From: an uncultured Pelagibacteraceae bacterium
Lineage (GTDB): Bacteria > Pseudomonadota > Alphaproteobacteria > Pelagibacterales > Pelagibacteraceae
DNA: 64,000 bases
Reading direction: 5' to 3'
Assembly: GCA_902535745.1 (NCBI GenBank)
Contig: CACAUR010000002.1
Location: 1 to 64,000 of the forward strand
Shown piece by piece: positions 1 to 11,308 of this stretch. Each line of letters begins with the position of its first letter. The first letter of the stretch is position 1. Both the position numbers and the translations under genes were made by a program. A model generated the notes under the pieces. That model had not been told where the DNA came from. It saw only the letters and a program-made list of their open reading frames with translations, and searched no databases.

Positions 1-246
1 CATTTCAGTTCCAACAGCTTTAGCTTGATCCTTCATTTGGTCCATTAGCCAAGGCCCTTGAATTACTTTTGCAAATCCAGGATAATTTTCAACATCTGTA
101 GTTGTAGTTAATTGTCCACCAGGTTCCATTCCATGAACTAAAATTGGATTCAACATAGCTCTTGCAGCATAAACTGCTGCAGTATATCCAGCTGGGCCAG
201 ACCCAATTATTAACACTTTTGTGTGTTTAGTTGGATTTAAATTCAT
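1..246 (-). CDS. trxB: Thioredoxin reductase, N-terminal part (partial, runs off left edge)
   Basis: The first 82 residues of a thioredoxin reductase, which uses NADPH and FAD to reduce thioredoxin in the cytoplasm. The start reads [20 protein letters not shown], giving the FAD-binding GxGxxG motif at about residues 15-20. It is followed by the family's [15 protein letters not shown] stretch. The ATG at 246 is the natural start because only a few residues precede the Rossmann strand. The gene is divergent from the ELM1-like gene, with 21 bases between the two start codons, so both promoters must lie very close to or inside coding sequence. The catalytic CxxC lies outside the window. Confidence 0.93.
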   Translation of the reverse strand, partial: MNLNPTKHTKVLIIGSGPAGYTAAVYAARAMLNPILVHGMEPGGQLTTTTDVENYPGFAKVIQGPWLMDQMKDQAKAVGTEM

Positions 247-267
247 ATCAAAGCTATATAGTAATTT

Positions 268-1203
268 ATGTCTAAATTAAAAGGGTTATTATTAACAGAG
301 GGAATGCATGGCATGATAAGTCAGGTCGAAGGTTTGGCTAAAGCATTAGGCATTGATTACATTCACCAAAAAGTTGAAATAAACTTGTTAGCAAAACTTC
401 TCCCCCCAAAAATAACTCCTGTTTCAAATTTATTTTTTAAAAAATTCACTGTACCAGAAATTGATTTAGTAATTTCTTGTGGAAGAAAAAGTGTCATACC
501 TTCATTATATCTTAAAAAGAATTCAACTAAAAAAATTGTAAATATTCATATTCAAGATCCAAAAGTGTCATTCTCAAATTTCGATTATGTGATTGTTCCT
601 GAGCATGATGGCTTAAACGGTAAAAATATTATCAGCACTAAAGGTGCTTTGCATTATCTTACTTTAAAGGAAATTGAAAAAAATCGTGAGTACTTAAGTG
701 ATAAGATTGATAAAAATAAACAACAAATACTTCTTATTTTAGGAGGTCCTAATAAGTACTACAAATACGATAAAAAGAACTTGAGTAGGATTTTTGAAAA
801 CATTAAGGGTTTAGCAGAAAAAAATAATCTTCAAATAATTATTATACCTTCTATGAGAACTCCAGCCGACACTATTGATTACGCGAATAAATTCTTTGGA
901 AGTGAAAATCTTGTTATTCAAAATGTAGACAAAAAAGCATATTTAAGTGGTCTGTCCATCGCTAAATTTTTAGTAGTGACTTGTGACTCGACATCGATGA
1001 TTTCCGAAGCTGCTTTAACTGGAAAACCAATATATGTAGCTCAAATACCACCAAAAAGAGACGATCATAGGTTTAGGCAATTTAGGGACTTGTTTAGTAA
1101 ATTAAATATTATAAAAAATTTAAATAATAGTTTAGAAATATGGAAATATGAAAAACTTGATGAAACTAATAGAATTGCAAATTTAATAAAACAGAAATTA
1201 TAA
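268..1203 (+). CDS. ELM1-like protein (mitochondrial fission ELM1 family, DUF1022)
   Basis: A 311-residue protein that I place in the ELM1/DUF1022 family, found in alphaproteobacteria and plants and thought to have a GT-B-like fold. Supporting segments are [12 protein letters not shown] near residue 155, IIPSMRTP near 195 and [18 protein letters not shown] near 237; the last resembles the nucleotide-sugar pocket of GT-B enzymes. No membrane segment is obvious. The plant homologue acts in mitochondrial fission, but the bacterial role is not established and I assign none. Its TAA stop shares a base with the ATG of the following oxygenase gene, so the two are probably translationally coupled. 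Confidence 0.75.
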   Translation: MSKLKGLLLTEGMHGMISQVEGLAKALGIDYIHQKVEINLLAKLLPPKITPVSNLFFKKFTVPEIDLVISCGRKSVIPSLYLKKNSTKKIVNIHIQDPKVSFSNFDYVIVPEHDGLNGKNIISTKGALHYLTLKEIEKNREYLSDKIDKNKQQILLILGGPNKYYKYDKKNLSRIFENIKGLAEKNNLQIIIIPSMRTPADTIDYANKFFGSENLVIQNVDKKAYLSGLSIAKFLVVTCDSTSMISEAALTGKPIYVAQIPPKRDDHRFRQFRDLFSKLNIIKNLNNSLEIWKYEKLDETNRIANLIKQKL

Positions 1204-1865
1204 TGTCATTTTTAAATTCTCTAGAAAATAAATCGAAGAAATTTGAAGACCCATTTTTGCATTGGGAATTGGACAAACCTCTTACTGATGAACAAATTAA
1301 CGAAATAGTCAAAGCTGATATTGCAAATCCCATCGAACATGATTTGAATTATGATGGGACAAGAGCGATCGATGGTGGAGCTCCAGAATTTAGGAAAGGG
1401 TTGTCTCATGGTGGACAAGCGCTTAAGTTTAGATGCTTCATAACAAAAGATAATTCAAATGAATTCCCTAACTTAATGAAATTGATTGAAGAGCTTCAGA
1501 ACAAAGAAACTCATGAAAAAGTTTCTAAACTTGTTGGTAAAGATTTATCAAATTCTTATGTAAGAGTTGAAGTTATATGTGACAGGAAAGGTTTTTGGTT
1601 AAAACCTCATTGTGATATTGAGGAAAAATTAATGTCGTGTTTATTATTTGTTAATAAAACAAATGAAAGTGAAGATTTAGGAACTGACTTTTACAATAAT
1701 GATCTGAAAAAGGTAAAGACAATGCCTTATAAAGATAATTATGGTTATTTTTTTACTAGCGGCCCAGGCACATGGCACGGTATGGAAAAAAAAGAAATTC
1801 GTAAAGAGAGAAGATGCCTACAAGTGAATTACGTAACTTTTGAAACTGACTGGAAAGTCAACTAA
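1203..1865 (+). CDS. 2-oxoglutarate/Fe(II)-dependent oxygenase family protein
   Basis: A 220-residue protein with the facial-triad pattern of 2OG-Fe(II) oxygenases: H136-x-D138 in KPHCDIEE, a distal H192 in GTWHGME, and R203/R204 as candidates for binding the 2-oxoglutarate carboxylate. Such enzymes couple oxidative decarboxylation of 2-oxoglutarate to hydroxylation of a substrate, and nothing here identifies the substrate. The start ATG overlaps the stop of the ELM1-like gene by one base, and the 3' end overlaps the end of carB on the other strand by four bases. The length fits a small single-domain member of the family. Confidence 0.75.
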   Translation: MSFLNSLENKSKKFEDPFLHWELDKPLTDEQINEIVKADIANPIEHDLNYDGTRAIDGGAPEFRKGLSHGGQALKFRCFITKDNSNEFPNLMKLIEELQNKETHEKVSKLVGKDLSNSYVRVEVICDRKGFWLKPHCDIEEKLMSCLLFVNKTNESEDLGTDFYNNDLKKVKTMPYKDNYGYFFTSGPGTWHGMEKKEIRKERRCLQVNYVTFETDWKVN

Positions 1866-4800
1866 TTATCCTGTATAGATTTAACACCCAGCTTTTTAGT
1901 TTTCAGAGATTTAATAGCTTCTAAGAAAGAATAGGCAGTTGACATGTTTGTGCAATACGGGATTTTGTTTGCTAATGCCCCTCTTCTTAGAGCTTTTGCA
2001 TCATTAATTCTATGTTCACTGTTTCCACCCCCAGTATTAATTACCAAAGAAATTTTTTTCGAATTTAAAATATCAACGATATGTGGTCGACCACTACTTA
2101 CCTTATTAATTGTTTTGCATTTAATACCGTTATTATTCAAAACTTTTGAGGTCCCTTTTGTTCCTGAAATAGTAAAGCCAATTTTTTTTAGTCTTTGCGC
2201 AACCCCTATGATTTCTTGTTTATGCGAGTCTTTCACAGATAGAAATGCCATACCTCCTACCGGCAAAGAATTAGACGCAGCAATTTGACTCTTTGCTACT
2301 GCCATACCAAAGTCTTCATCAAAGCCCATAACTTCACCAGTCGATTTCATTTCAGGACCAAGTAAGACATCACTATCCGGAAACTTATTGAATGGAAAGA
2401 CAGCTTCTTTAACAGCATATCTTTTATTTTTTTTATATTTTAAATTGTATTTTGAAAGTTTTTCACCCGCCATTATCCTGGATGCAATTTTTGCTAATGG
2501 AATACCGTTAGCTTTTGAAACAAATGGCACAGTTCTGCTCGCCCGTGGGTTCACTTCTATAACAAAAATTTCATCTTTTTTAATTGCAAATTGAATATTT
2601 AAAAAACCTTTAACATTCATAGCCAAAGCTAATTTTCTTGTTTGAAACTTTATCTCTTTTAATATGTTCTCTTTAATTGATACTGGCGGCAAACAGCAAG
2701 CAGAGTCTCCAGAATGTATTCCTGCTTCTTCTATATGTTGCATAATACCTGCAACGTAAACATCTTTTCCATCTGCAATCGCATCAACATCAACCTCCAT
2801 TGCATTATCAATAAACTTGTCAATTAAAATTGGATTATTTTCAGACGCATCAAAAGCCTGTTTAATAAACTTTTTTAATTGATCCTCATCATGAACAATT
2901 TCCATAGCTCTCCCACCCAAGACATAAGAGGGACGTACGACTACTGGAAGACCAATTTTACGAGCTATTTTAACTGCAGAGTTAAAACTTTTAGCAATTC
3001 CACTTTCTGCTTGTTCTAAATTTAATTTAATTAGTAAATCTCGAAATCTATCTCTATCTTCTGCGAGATCAATTGATGAATATTGAGTCCCGAGAATTGG
3101 CAACTTATTTTCATCAAGAAATTTTGCGAGTTTAATAGGAGTCTGTCCTCCAAATTGTGCAATTATACCTAATAGATTACCTTTTGATTTTTCTTTAAGA
3201 ATTATATTTTCCACATATTCATCTATTAAAGGCTCAAAATAAAGTCTGTCGCTTGTGTCATAATCGGTAGAAACTGTTTCGGGATTACAGTTTATCATTA
3301 TTGTTTCATATCCTGCATCTTTAAGTGAAAAACTAGCTTGACAACAACAATAGTCAAATTCAATACCTTGCCCAATTCTGTTCGGACCTCCACCTAATAT
3401 AATGATCTTTTTTTTATTACTTGGATCAGCTTCACATTCAGAGTTTAGAGCAAAATTTCTTTGGTATGTCGAATACATATATGGAGTAAATGATTTAAAT
3501 TCCGCAGCACATGTGTCAACTTTTTTGAAAACTGGAACCACTCTCAAAACTTTCCTTTTTCTTTTAATAACTTCTTCTTTTATTTTTGTAAGTTTAGATA
3601 ACCTTTTATCCGAAAATCCACATGATTTAATTCTATTAAATTCTATATAGTTTTTTGGTAAACCATTGACTATAATTCTATTTTCGTCGTTTACTATTTC
3701 TTTAATTTGGTTTAAAAACCAAGGATCAATTTTTGATAACTTATGAATTTTATCTAAAGAAATTTTTTTTCTAAAAGCTTCTGCAATCAGTAACAATTTG
3801 TTAGGTATATTCTCTCTTAATTTTTTAATTATTTCCTTTTTTGAATAATTAAAAATATTATCTAGTCCACTCAAACCGGTCTCAAGAGATACAAGGGCTT
3901 TTTGAAATGACTCTTTGAAATTTCTGCCTATAGCCATAGCTTCACCAACTGATCTCATTGAGGTGCCTAAAATTGCTTTTGTATCTTGAAACTTTTCAAA
4001 AGTAAATCTTGGTATTTTCGTGACTACATAATCTATAGTTGGTTCAAATGATGCTGGAGTTACTTTTGTAATTTCATTTTGTAGTTCGTCTAAGGTGTAT
4101 CCAACAGCAAGTTTAGCTGCAACTTTAGCAATTGGAAAACCTGTTGCCTTTGATGCTAAAGCAGAAGACCGAGACACTCGAGGATTCATCTCTATAATTA
4201 CCATTCTTCCATTTTTTGGATTAATTGCGAACTGAACATTTGAGCCTCCGGTTTCAACACCAATTTTTCTTAAACAAGCAATCGAAGCATTTCTCATCAC
4301 CTGATATTCCTTATCAGTTAATGTTAACGCGGGAGCTATTGTAACTGAGTCACCCGTATGTATTCCCATTGGATCTATATTCTCAATTGAGCAAACTATT
4401 ATACAATTATCATTTTTATCTCTAACGACCTCCATTTCAAATTCTTTCCAACCATCAAGGCATTCTTCTACGAGTACTTGGTTTTGAGGAGACTCGTGAA
4501 GTCCACCCTTTACAATCTTAAAAAAGTCTTTCTTTGTTCTTGCTATTCCACCTCCAAGTCCACCCAAGGTAAATGAAGGTCTTATGATCGCCGGTAAGCC
4601 AATTTTTTTTAAACACTTTAAGGCATTTTTAAAATTATTTAGTATCTCAGATTTTGGAAGATCAATACCAATGTCTGACATATTTTTTCTAAATCTTTTT
4701 CTATCCTCTGCATTAGCAATTGCTTTAGAATTTGCTCCAATTAACTCAATTTTATATTTTTTTAACAACCCGTTTGTTTCTGCTTTCAAAGCTAGATTCA

Positions 4801-5086
4801 ATGCTGTTTGACCACCCATTGTGGGTAGAATAGCATTAGGTTTTTCTTTCTTGATAATTTCTTCGAGGACTTCTATGGATATTGGCTCAATGTATGTTTG
4901 ATCTGCAACTTCAGGATCTGTCATTATTGTTGCAGGATTTGAATTGACTAAAACAATTTTATAGCCTTCATCTTTAAGTGCTTTGCATGCTTGAGTTCCA
5001 GAGTAATCAAACTCACATGCTTGGCCTATAATGATTGGACCAGCACCAATTACCAAAATTTTTTTAATGTCTTTTCTTTTTGGCAT
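1862..5086 (-). CDS. carB: Carbamoyl-phosphate synthase large subunit
   Basis: A 1074-residue large subunit, close to the usual 1070-1080. It makes carbamoyl phosphate from bicarbonate, ATP and ammonia supplied by CarA, feeding pyrimidine and arginine synthesis. The two homologous halves are clear: [14 protein letters not shown] at about residue 10 and [14 protein letters not shown] at about 558, each opening a biotin-carboxylase-like and ATP-grasp unit. From about residue 945 the MGS-like allosteric domain follows ([19 protein letters not shown]). The start overlaps the end of carA by 23 bases, so the pair is one transcription unit. Nothing appears truncated. Confidence 0.97.
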   Translation of the reverse strand: MPKRKDIKKILVIGAGPIIIGQACEFDYSGTQACKALKDEGYKIVLVNSNPATIMTDPEVADQTYIEPISIEVLEEIIKKEKPNAILPTMGGQTALNLALKAETNGLLKKYKIELIGANSKAIANAEDRKRFRKNMSDIGIDLPKSEILNNFKNALKCLKKIGLPAIIRPSFTLGGLGGGIARTKKDFFKIVKGGLHESPQNQVLVEECLDGWKEFEMEVVRDKNDNCIIVCSIENIDPMGIHTGDSVTIAPALTLTDKEYQVMRNASIACLRKIGVETGGSNVQFAINPKNGRMVIIEMNPRVSRSSALASKATGFPIAKVAAKLAVGYTLDELQNEITKVTPASFEPTIDYVVTKIPRFTFEKFQDTKAILGTSMRSVGEAMAIGRNFKESFQKALVSLETGLSGLDNIFNYSKKEIIKKLRENIPNKLLLIAEAFRKKISLDKIHKLSKIDPWFLNQIKEIVNDENRIIVNGLPKNYIEFNRIKSCGFSDKRLSKLTKIKEEVIKRKRKVLRVVPVFKKVDTCAAEFKSFTPYMYSTYQRNFALNSECEADPSNKKKIIILGGGPNRIGQGIEFDYCCCQASFSLKDAGYETIMINCNPETVSTDYDTSDRLYFEPLIDEYVENIILKEKSKGNLLGIIAQFGGQTPIKLAKFLDENKLPILGTQYSSIDLAEDRDRFRDLLIKLNLEQAESGIAKSFNSAVKIARKIGLPVVVRPSYVLGGRAMEIVHDEDQLKKFIKQAFDASENNPILIDKFIDNAMEVDVDAIADGKDVYVAGIMQHIEEAGIHSGDSACCLPPVSIKENILKEIKFQTRKLALAMNVKGFLNIQFAIKKDEIFVIEVNPRASRTVPFVSKANGIPLAKIASRIMAGEKLSKYNLKYKKNKRYAVKEAVFPFNKFPDSDVLLGPEMKSTGEVMGFDEDFGMAVAKSQIAASNSLPVGGMAFLSVKDSHKQEIIGVAQRLKKIGFTISGTKGTSKVLNNNGIKCKTINKVSSGRPHIVDILNSKKISLVINTGGGNSEHRINDAKALRRGALANKIPYCTNMSTAYSFLEAIKSLKTKKLGVKSIQDN

Positions 5087-6257
5087 ATTTTTTTACTTCC
5101 ATAATAAAGTTATTAAATAAGTAGTGGCTGTCTTGAGGTCCAGGGTTTGACTCAGGGTGGTACTGTACTGAAAAAACTGGTTTATTTTTTAACTTGATAC
5201 CCTCAATACTATTATCAAATAAAGATCTGTGAGTAATTTCAATTTTAGATGGCAAATTATTTTTGGTCACCTCAAATCCATGATTTTGACTAGTTATTTC
5301 AACTTTATTATCTTTAAGATTTTTAACAGGATGGTTCGCGCCCCTATGTCCAAGTTTCATTTTTTTGGTCTTACCACCCAATGCAAGCGCTAATAGTTGA
5401 TGCCCAAGACAAATTCCAAAAATCGGTAAACCTTTTTTTATAAGATTTTTTATAATTTTGATTGCGTACATACCTGTAGCCGCAGGATCACCAGGGCCGT
5501 TTGACAAAAAAATTCCACTCGGTTTAAGTGTCATGATATACTCAGCTGAAGCATCGCATGGCACAACCACTACATCACAATAAAAATTTGAAAAATATCT
5601 TAAAATGTTTGTTTTTATTCCATAATCAATTGCAACTACTCTAAATTTCTTTTTTTTCGTTTTTTTAAAACCATCTTCTTTTGTCCAAGTTTGCAATCCC
5701 CTCCAAGTAAATTTATTTTTAGTAGAAACTGTTTTTGCTAAATCCAGACCGTTGAGACCTGGCCATTTTAATGTTTTATTAATAAGTTTCTTTACTGGAA
5801 AAACACCTTTTTTTATGTGAGAAATTGTTCCCCTTGGCGCTCCCTTATCTCTTATAAAATTTGTTAAGCTTCTAGTGTCTAAACCAGTTAAACCAACAAT
5901 TTTATTTTTTTTAAGCCACAAATCTAACTCAATGAGTGATCTGTAGTTTGAGGGATTAGTTATTTCTGAATTGAAAATCACTCCTCTAGTCCAGACTTTT
6001 TCAGACTCATTATCTTGCATATTGGTTCCAACATTTCCAATGTGGGGAAAGGTAAAATTAATAATTTGTCCCGCATAAGAGGGATCTGAAATTATTTCTT
6101 GGTAACCGGTTATTGAAGTATTAAAACAAACTTCTCCTGTAGCAGTACCTTCATAACCAATACCAATTCCATTAAAAATTGATTTATTTTCAAGAACTAA
6201 AATACCCGGGCTAAAATTTGATTTTTTTTTTGAGTTTACTTTTTGTTTTTTGTTCAA
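5064..6257 (-). CDS. carA: Carbamoyl-phosphate synthase small (glutaminase) subunit
   Basis: A 397-residue glutamine amidotransferase subunit that hydrolyses glutamine and channels ammonia to CarB. The class I triad is visible: nucleophile C283 in GICLGHQLL, with H367 and E369 in YHPES. The N-terminal CPSase small-chain domain carries [15 protein letters not shown]. The start codon is a TTG at 6257. No in-frame ATG lies nearby, and the conserved domain ([13 protein letters not shown]) begins about 18 residues later, so a TTG or slightly later start is required. The basic, Lys-rich first 15 residues look like a short extension. It lies upstream of carB and diverges from yqeY across a 125-base gap. 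Confidence 0.96.
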   Translation of the reverse strand: MNKKQKVNSKKKSNFSPGILVLENKSIFNGIGIGYEGTATGEVCFNTSITGYQEIISDPSYAGQIINFTFPHIGNVGTNMQDNESEKVWTRGVIFNSEITNPSNYRSLIELDLWLKKNKIVGLTGLDTRSLTNFIRDKGAPRGTISHIKKGVFPVKKLINKTLKWPGLNGLDLAKTVSTKNKFTWRGLQTWTKEDGFKKTKKKKFRVVAIDYGIKTNILRYFSNFYCDVVVVPCDASAEYIMTLKPSGIFLSNGPGDPAATGMYAIKIIKNLIKKGLPIFGICLGHQLLALALGGKTKKMKLGHRGANHPVKNLKDNKVEITSQNHGFEVTKNNLPSKIEITHRSLFDNSIEGIKLKNKPVFSVQYHPESNPGPQDSHYLFNNFIMEVKKYAKKKRH

Positions 6258-6382
6258 TTACAACTCATGAGTTAAAGGTTAATACAATAAAAGCTCGAGT
6301 TAAGCAACTGAACTAATACAAAATTTAAAAAAAAAACAATTTTTCTTTTAAGAAAAAAATCTTTAGGCTAAATTAAATTAAT

Positions 6383-6847
6383 ATGTCTATTAAAGAAAAA
6401 ATTAACGACGAGTATAAAACTGCTCTAAAATCGAAAGATAAAAACAAGATATCAACTTACAGGTTAATTCTATCTGGTATAAAGGATTTGGATATTTCAA
6501 ATAGGTCAGGCCCAAATAAGAAAGAGACAGACGATGAGGATATAAAAAAACTTTTAAAAAAAATGATCAAACAAAGAAACGAATCAGTTGAAATTTACAA
6601 AAAAAATAAGAGAGAGGATTTGTTAAAAATAGAACAGGGTGAAATAGATTTGTTATCAACATATTTACCTAAACAACTAAGCGAAGAGGAGACTAAAAAA
6701 ATATGCTCAGAAGTAATTTTAAAAGTTGGAGCTCAAAGCATTAAGGACATGGGCAAAGTAATGGGTGAGTTGAAAAAGAATTATTCTGATAGCATAGATT
6801 TTTCTAAAGCTGGATCAATGTTGAAGGAACTGTTAAATAAACAATGA
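6383..6847 (+). CDS. yqeY: GatB/YqeY domain protein
   Basis: A 154-residue protein of the YqeY family, related to the tail domain of the amidotransferase subunit GatB. Recognisable pieces are the N-terminal helix with STYRLILSGIKDLDI, the central IEQGEIDLLSTYLPKQLSEE and the C-terminal DMGKVMGELKK. The family's role is poorly defined; a tRNA-binding or misacylated-tRNA function is only suggested by the homology to GatB. The last four bases overlap the start of dnaG, the common alphaproteobacterial order yqeY-dnaG-rpoD. Confidence 0.9.
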   Translation: MSIKEKINDEYKTALKSKDKNKISTYRLILSGIKDLDISNRSGPNKKETDDEDIKKLLKKMIKQRNESVEIYKKNKREDLLKIEQGEIDLLSTYLPKQLSEEETKKICSEVILKVGAQSIKDMGKVMGELKKNYSDSIDFSKAGSMLKELLNKQ

Positions 6848-8613
6848 AATATCCAAAAGAGTATCTTGATGAAATTAAAATTAGATTAAAAGTATCTACA
6901 GTTGTCTCAAAACACGTGTCATTAAAAAAAAGAGGAAAAGAATTTGTAGGACTGTCACCTTTTAAAAATGAAAAAACTCCCTCTTTCACAGTAAATGATG
7001 AAAAAGGTTTTTATCATTGTTTTAGCACTTCAGAACATGGAAATATTTTTGATTTTGTAATGAAAATGCAAAATTTTAAATTTGGAGAAGCAGTAAAATT
7101 TTTAGCTAACTTAGCTGGAATGGCACCTTATAGATTTTCTAAAGTTGATGAGCAAAGAGAAAAAGAGTGGAATGAATACACCAGTATATATTCAGACTAT
7201 ACTGATTATTATCACAATGAATTATTAAATAATCCAAATTCAAAGATTGCTTTAGATTATTTAAAAAAAAGAAAAATTGATAATTCAATTATCAAAGAAT
7301 TTAAGATTGGATTTGTTAACTTTAATTCAAGTATTTACGAAAAACTAAGCAAAAATTATGATGTGAAAATTCTAAATGAGTCTGGATTATTCTTTCATGA
7401 TGAAAACAAAAAAAAATATGTTGAAAGATTTAGGAATAGAATAATTTTTCCAATTAACTCTTTATCAGGTAAACCAATGGCTTTTGGCGGAAGAATAATT
7501 GACACAAAAAATAAATACGCAAAATATATCAATTCTCCAGAAACAAATTTTTTTAGAAAAGGAAATAATTTATATAACTTAGATAGAGTAAGAAAAACTT
7601 CTCATAAGTTCGACGAAGTTTTTTTGGTTGAGGGTTATATGGATGTAATAGGTTTAAGCAAATTTGAAATAGAAAATTGTATTGCAAATTTAGGAACTGC
7701 GTTAACTGATAAACAAATTTATATGGTAACTCAGTTTTTTGACAATATTGTAATTTGTTTTGATGGTGATGAAAGTGGATATAAAGCTGCTATAAGAGCT
7801 GCAGAAAATTCAATTAAAAGTGTTCTTCCAGATAAACAAATATATTTTTTATTTCTTCCAGACGGAGAAGATCCAGATACCTTTGTCGAAAAAAAAGGAA
7901 AAAATGAATTCTTAGATTTTTACAAGAATAATAAAATTCCCGTACATAAATTGATATTTGAGCATTACAAAAAAGAAAACTCTTCATCCCCCTCTGCATT
8001 AGCATCTCTTGAAAAAAAATTAAAAGGTATAGCCAATTCAGTTAAAGATGATTTAGTTAAAAAATATATATTAGGATATTTTTTGGAAAGTTTAGCAGGA
8101 TATTCTCCAGGAACAGTTTTCAAAAATTCAAATCAATCGTTTATTGGTTTTAACAAACCACTTGATAAAACAAAAAAACGATTTAAAGATACCGAAAATT
8201 TTTCCTCAGTTGATATAAAAGAGTTTTGTCTTATTTATATCATGATAAATAACTTAAATTTTTTCTATCAAAGACCAGATTTATTTGAAAACGTAAAATT
8301 TCACAAAAAAGAGAATGGGTTAGTTTTTGAACAAATTTTGAAATGTTTGAAGACTGGAGATCTTGATAATCTACAGATTGATAGTCAACTCCGTGATCAA
8401 ATTGAAAGATATGCAAACATAAAACACATAGTTCAAAAGAATGACAAAGATGAAAGCAAAATAGTAGAGATCTTTAACGATATAAAGAACGAACTTAAGA
8501 CTCACGATTTAGAACTTCGAATTCAAGAATTAGAATCAAAATTTGCCGAAGATTTTAACCAAAACACTTTTGATGAAATTAATAGGCTGAAAAAAGAGCA
8601 AAATATTAATTAA
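6844..8613 (+). CDS. dnaG: DNA primase (degenerate zinc motif)
   Basis: A 589-residue primase that makes RNA primers at the replication fork with DnaB helicase. The TOPRIM core is intact: E263 in FLVEGYMD, and D307 and D309 in CFDGDES. The N-terminal CHC2 zinc domain is present by shape (GLSPFKNEKTPSF, then FYHCFSTSEHGN), but three of the four expected zinc ligands differ: S38, K41 and T62 replace Cys, His and Cys, leaving only C59. The C-terminal helicase-binding region is weakly conserved. The start overlaps yqeY by four bases, and rpoD follows after 71 bases. Confidence 0.95.
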   Translation: MKYPKEYLDEIKIRLKVSTVVSKHVSLKKRGKEFVGLSPFKNEKTPSFTVNDEKGFYHCFSTSEHGNIFDFVMKMQNFKFGEAVKFLANLAGMAPYRFSKVDEQREKEWNEYTSIYSDYTDYYHNELLNNPNSKIALDYLKKRKIDNSIIKEFKIGFVNFNSSIYEKLSKNYDVKILNESGLFFHDENKKKYVERFRNRIIFPINSLSGKPMAFGGRIIDTKNKYAKYINSPETNFFRKGNNLYNLDRVRKTSHKFDEVFLVEGYMDVIGLSKFEIENCIANLGTALTDKQIYMVTQFFDNIVICFDGDESGYKAAIRAAENSIKSVLPDKQIYFLFLPDGEDPDTFVEKKGKNEFLDFYKNNKIPVHKLIFEHYKKENSSSPSALASLEKKLKGIANSVKDDLVKKYILGYFLESLAGYSPGTVFKNSNQSFIGFNKPLDKTKKRFKDTENFSSVDIKEFCLIYIMINNLNFFYQRPDLFENVKFHKKENGLVFEQILKCLKTGDLDNLQIDSQLRDQIERYANIKHIVQKNDKDESKIVEIFNDIKNELKTHDLELRIQELESKFAEDFNQNTFDEINRLKKEQNIN

Positions 8614-8684
8614 TTAAGTAAAATTTTTCGTGGATTTTTTTAAAATAGCCATTATATAGGTTTTTCCAAATAATTAAATTAATT

Positions 8685-10544
8685 GTGGAAAGAATAATTA
8701 CAAAATCGTTTGCAAGATTAATGGGTCGAGGGGTCCATAGAGGCTTTATTACTCATGAGGAATTAAATAAATCTTTAGGGAAGAGGAATTTATCTGTAGA
8801 AAATCTTGCACAAGCTTTCCTGCATATTCTTGACGAAAAAATTTCTTTAGTAGAAAAGAAATCAGATTTCAAAGCTTTGAAAAAAAGAGACTCAGCTAGC
8901 AAAGATGAACCAAAGACAATTGAGAAAAGCGATGATCCTATTAGAATGTACCTTAGAGAGATGGGAGGAGTTGAACTCTTATCTAGGGAAGGGGAAATTG
9001 CAATTGCGAAACGAATAGAAGCGGGAAAAGATGTAATGTTGAATGCTCTATCGCAAAGTCCAATTACAGCGATTCAATTGTTTGAATGGAACGAAAAACT
9101 ACAAAAAGATGAAATTTTAGTTAGAGAGATTATTGATATTGATACAAATTATATGGAAGAAGAAAATTCATCTCAAGATGTAAAAGAAAAAAAGATGGAT
9201 GATCAAAAAGATAAAGGTGAAAAAAACTCAAAAGATGAAAAAAATGAAAATACCCAACAAGATGTTGAAGAAGATGAATTTAATCCGACTCTCGCCGCTA
9301 TGGAGAGTGAGATTAAACCAAAAATTTTAGATACTGTTAATAAACTCACAAAAGATTACTCTAAGCTAATAAAATATCAAAAAGAAAAATTAAATTGTGT
9401 TTTGAACAGTTCAGAGTTCACTAATTCAAAAGAAAAAAGTTACCAGAAAATTGTTTCAGAGATATTAGAAAATATTAAATCTTTACAATTATCTCCTTCT
9501 GTCTTGGAAAATTTGGTGCAAAAACATTATTCTGAAAACAAAAAAATTGTTTCTCTAGAAGGAAATTTGTTACGTTTAGCTATTGACAATAAAATTTCAA
9601 GAGATGAATTTATAAAATTTTATATTGGAAATGAAATTAATCCTAATTTGAAAAATTTTTTAAGTAGCAATCAAATTTGGAAATCTTTTTTTCAAAAGAA
9701 CAAAGACGAATTTAAAAATATAAGAAATAGACTTACAGAGATAAGTCATAAACTTGGTATCAGTGTAACTGATTTTAAAAAGTTGGTCAGTAGAGTTCAA
9801 AAAGGAGAAAAAGAGTCTCGAATTGCAAAAAAAGAAATGGTAGAGGCAAATTTGAGATTAGTCATCTCAATCGCTAAGAAATATACAAATAGAGGATTAC
9901 AATTTTTAGATTTAATTCAAGAAGGAAATATAGGTTTAATGAAAGCAGTTGATAAATTTGAATATAGGAGGGGTTATAAATTTTCCACTTATGCAACATG
10001 GTGGATTAGACAAGCAATTACTAGATCAATTGCAGATCAAGCTAGAACAATTAGAATACCTGTCCACATGATTGAGACTATAAATAAAATAGTTAGAACT
10101 CAAAGACTTATACTTAGTGAATTTGGTCGTGAGGCAACACCAGAAGAACTCGCTAAAAAACTTAGAATGCCTTTAGAAAAAGTAAGAAAAGTATTAAAAA
10201 TTTCAAAAGAACCCGTTTCACTGGAAAAACCGGTTGGAGATGAGGAGGACAGTAGTTTAGGAGATTTTATTGAGGATACTAAAGCATTAGCCCCTTTGGA
10301 ACAAGCTATCAAATCAAATCTTAGTGAGGCAACTACAAAAATTTTATCAACTTTAACTCCTAGAGAAGAAAGAGTATTAAGAATGAGATTTGGAGTTGGT
10401 ATGAACACAGATCATACTTTAGAGGAGGTAGGATTACAATTTTCTGTGACCAGGGAACGTATACGACAAATTGAGGCAAAAGCTCTAAGAAAACTCAAGC
10501 ATCCAAGTAGATCCAAACAATTAAAGAGCTTTTTAGAAAGTTAA
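8685..10544 (+). CDS. rpoD: RNA polymerase primary sigma factor (sigma-70)
   Basis: A 619-residue housekeeping sigma factor. Region 1.2 appears as [13 protein letters not shown] near residue 86. Regions 2.1-2.4 include [20 protein letters not shown] and [14 protein letters not shown] near 434. Region 4.2 has the helix-turn-helix [21 protein letters not shown] near 585. Between 1.2 and 2 lies the usual non-conserved insertion, which here contains an extremely acidic and Lys-rich tract at about residues 160-205. The start is a GTG at 8685, giving a short N-terminal domain resembling region 1.1; no better upstream start exists. It is last in the yqeY-dnaG-rpoD cluster. Confidence 0.97.
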   Translation: MERIITKSFARLMGRGVHRGFITHEELNKSLGKRNLSVENLAQAFLHILDEKISLVEKKSDFKALKKRDSASKDEPKTIEKSDDPIRMYLREMGGVELLSREGEIAIAKRIEAGKDVMLNALSQSPITAIQLFEWNEKLQKDEILVREIIDIDTNYMEEENSSQDVKEKKMDDQKDKGEKNSKDEKNENTQQDVEEDEFNPTLAAMESEIKPKILDTVNKLTKDYSKLIKYQKEKLNCVLNSSEFTNSKEKSYQKIVSEILENIKSLQLSPSVLENLVQKHYSENKKIVSLEGNLLRLAIDNKISRDEFIKFYIGNEINPNLKNFLSSNQIWKSFFQKNKDEFKNIRNRLTEISHKLGISVTDFKKLVSRVQKGEKESRIAKKEMVEANLRLVISIAKKYTNRGLQFLDLIQEGNIGLMKAVDKFEYRRGYKFSTYATWWIRQAITRSIADQARTIRIPVHMIETINKIVRTQRLILSEFGREATPEELAKKLRMPLEKVRKVLKISKEPVSLEKPVGDEEDSSLGDFIEDTKALAPLEQAIKSNLSEATTKILSTLTPREERVLRMRFGVGMNTDHTLEEVGLQFSVTRERIRQIEAKALRKLKHPSRSKQLKSFLES

Positions 10545-10560
10545 AATTTTATTTAACTAA

Positions 10561-11307
10561 ATGGACTTAGTAAGTGTAATAATTCCATACTACAAGAAAC
10601 GTAATTTTGTTAAAGAAACTATAGTTTCAGTCATTAACCAAAGTTATGATTATTTAGAGATTTTGATTATTTATGATGACACAAATTTAAATGATTTAGA
10701 ATTTTTAAAAGAAATATCCAAATTAGATAATAGGATTAGGATTATCAACAATAACAAAAGATTAGGAGCTGGGTACTCGAGAAATAAAGGTATAGAACAA
10801 TCAAACGGCAAATATATAGCATTTATCGATGCAGACGACACTTGGGCTCAAGATAAGCTTAAGGATCAGATATCGTTTATGAAAAAAAATAATTACCAAA
10901 TATCACACACATCTTATTTTATTATTGATGAAAAAAAAAAAATAATTGATCAAAGAAAAGCGAGAGATTTATTATCAGTCAATGAAATTTTAAAATCTTG
11001 TGATATCGGTCTATCTACGGTTATTATTGAAAAAAAGGTAATAACAAAATCAAAAACTAAATTTCCACAACTTGCAACTAAGGAAGACTTTGTTTTTTGG
11101 TTAACGTTATTGAAAAAAAATAACAAATTTTATGCATATGATAGTAACCTTACAAATTGGACAGACACAAAAAACTCTCTTTCGTCCTCAACAATTCAGA
11201 AGCTTTTTGATGGTTTTAAAGTTTATAATTATTATATGAATTTCAACATAATAAAGTCTGTATACTATTTGTTTTGTTTAAGTTTGAATTATCTCAAGAA
11301 AAGGTAA
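10561..11307 (+). CDS. Glycosyltransferase family 2
   Basis: A 248-residue GT-A type glycosyltransferase. The N-terminus is the classic SVIIPYYKKRNFVKETI, followed by VINQSYDYLEILIIYDD, then GAGYSRNKGIEQ and the metal-binding IDADD at residues 89-93. No membrane segment precedes the domain, so it should act at the cytoplasmic face of the inner membrane, adding a sugar to a lipid-linked glycan. Donor and acceptor cannot be read from the sequence. It opens the polysaccharide island only 16 bases after rpoD, and the WecA-like gene begins one base after its stop. Confidence 0.88.
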   Translation: MDLVSVIIPYYKKRNFVKETIVSVINQSYDYLEILIIYDDTNLNDLEFLKEISKLDNRIRIINNNKRLGAGYSRNKGIEQSNGKYIAFIDADDTWAQDKLKDQISFMKKNNYQISHTSYFIIDEKKKIIDQRKARDLLSVNEILKSCDIGLSTVIIEKKVITKSKTKFPQLATKEDFVFWLTLLKKNNKFYAYDSNLTNWTDTKNSLSSSTIQKLFDGFKVYNYYMNFNIIKSVYYLFCLSLNYLKKR

Positions 11308-11308
11308 A

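Noticed and set aside
6258-6382. Regulatory RNA in the carA-yqeY gap, the longest gap in the window
   Set aside because: The 125 bases are AT-rich with A and T runs and no convincing hairpin; most likely two divergent promoters.
10100-10408. A 102-codon antisense frame over the 3' part of rpoD
   Set aside because: It overlaps the most conserved sigma regions on the other strand and reads as a Ser/Leu-rich shadow.
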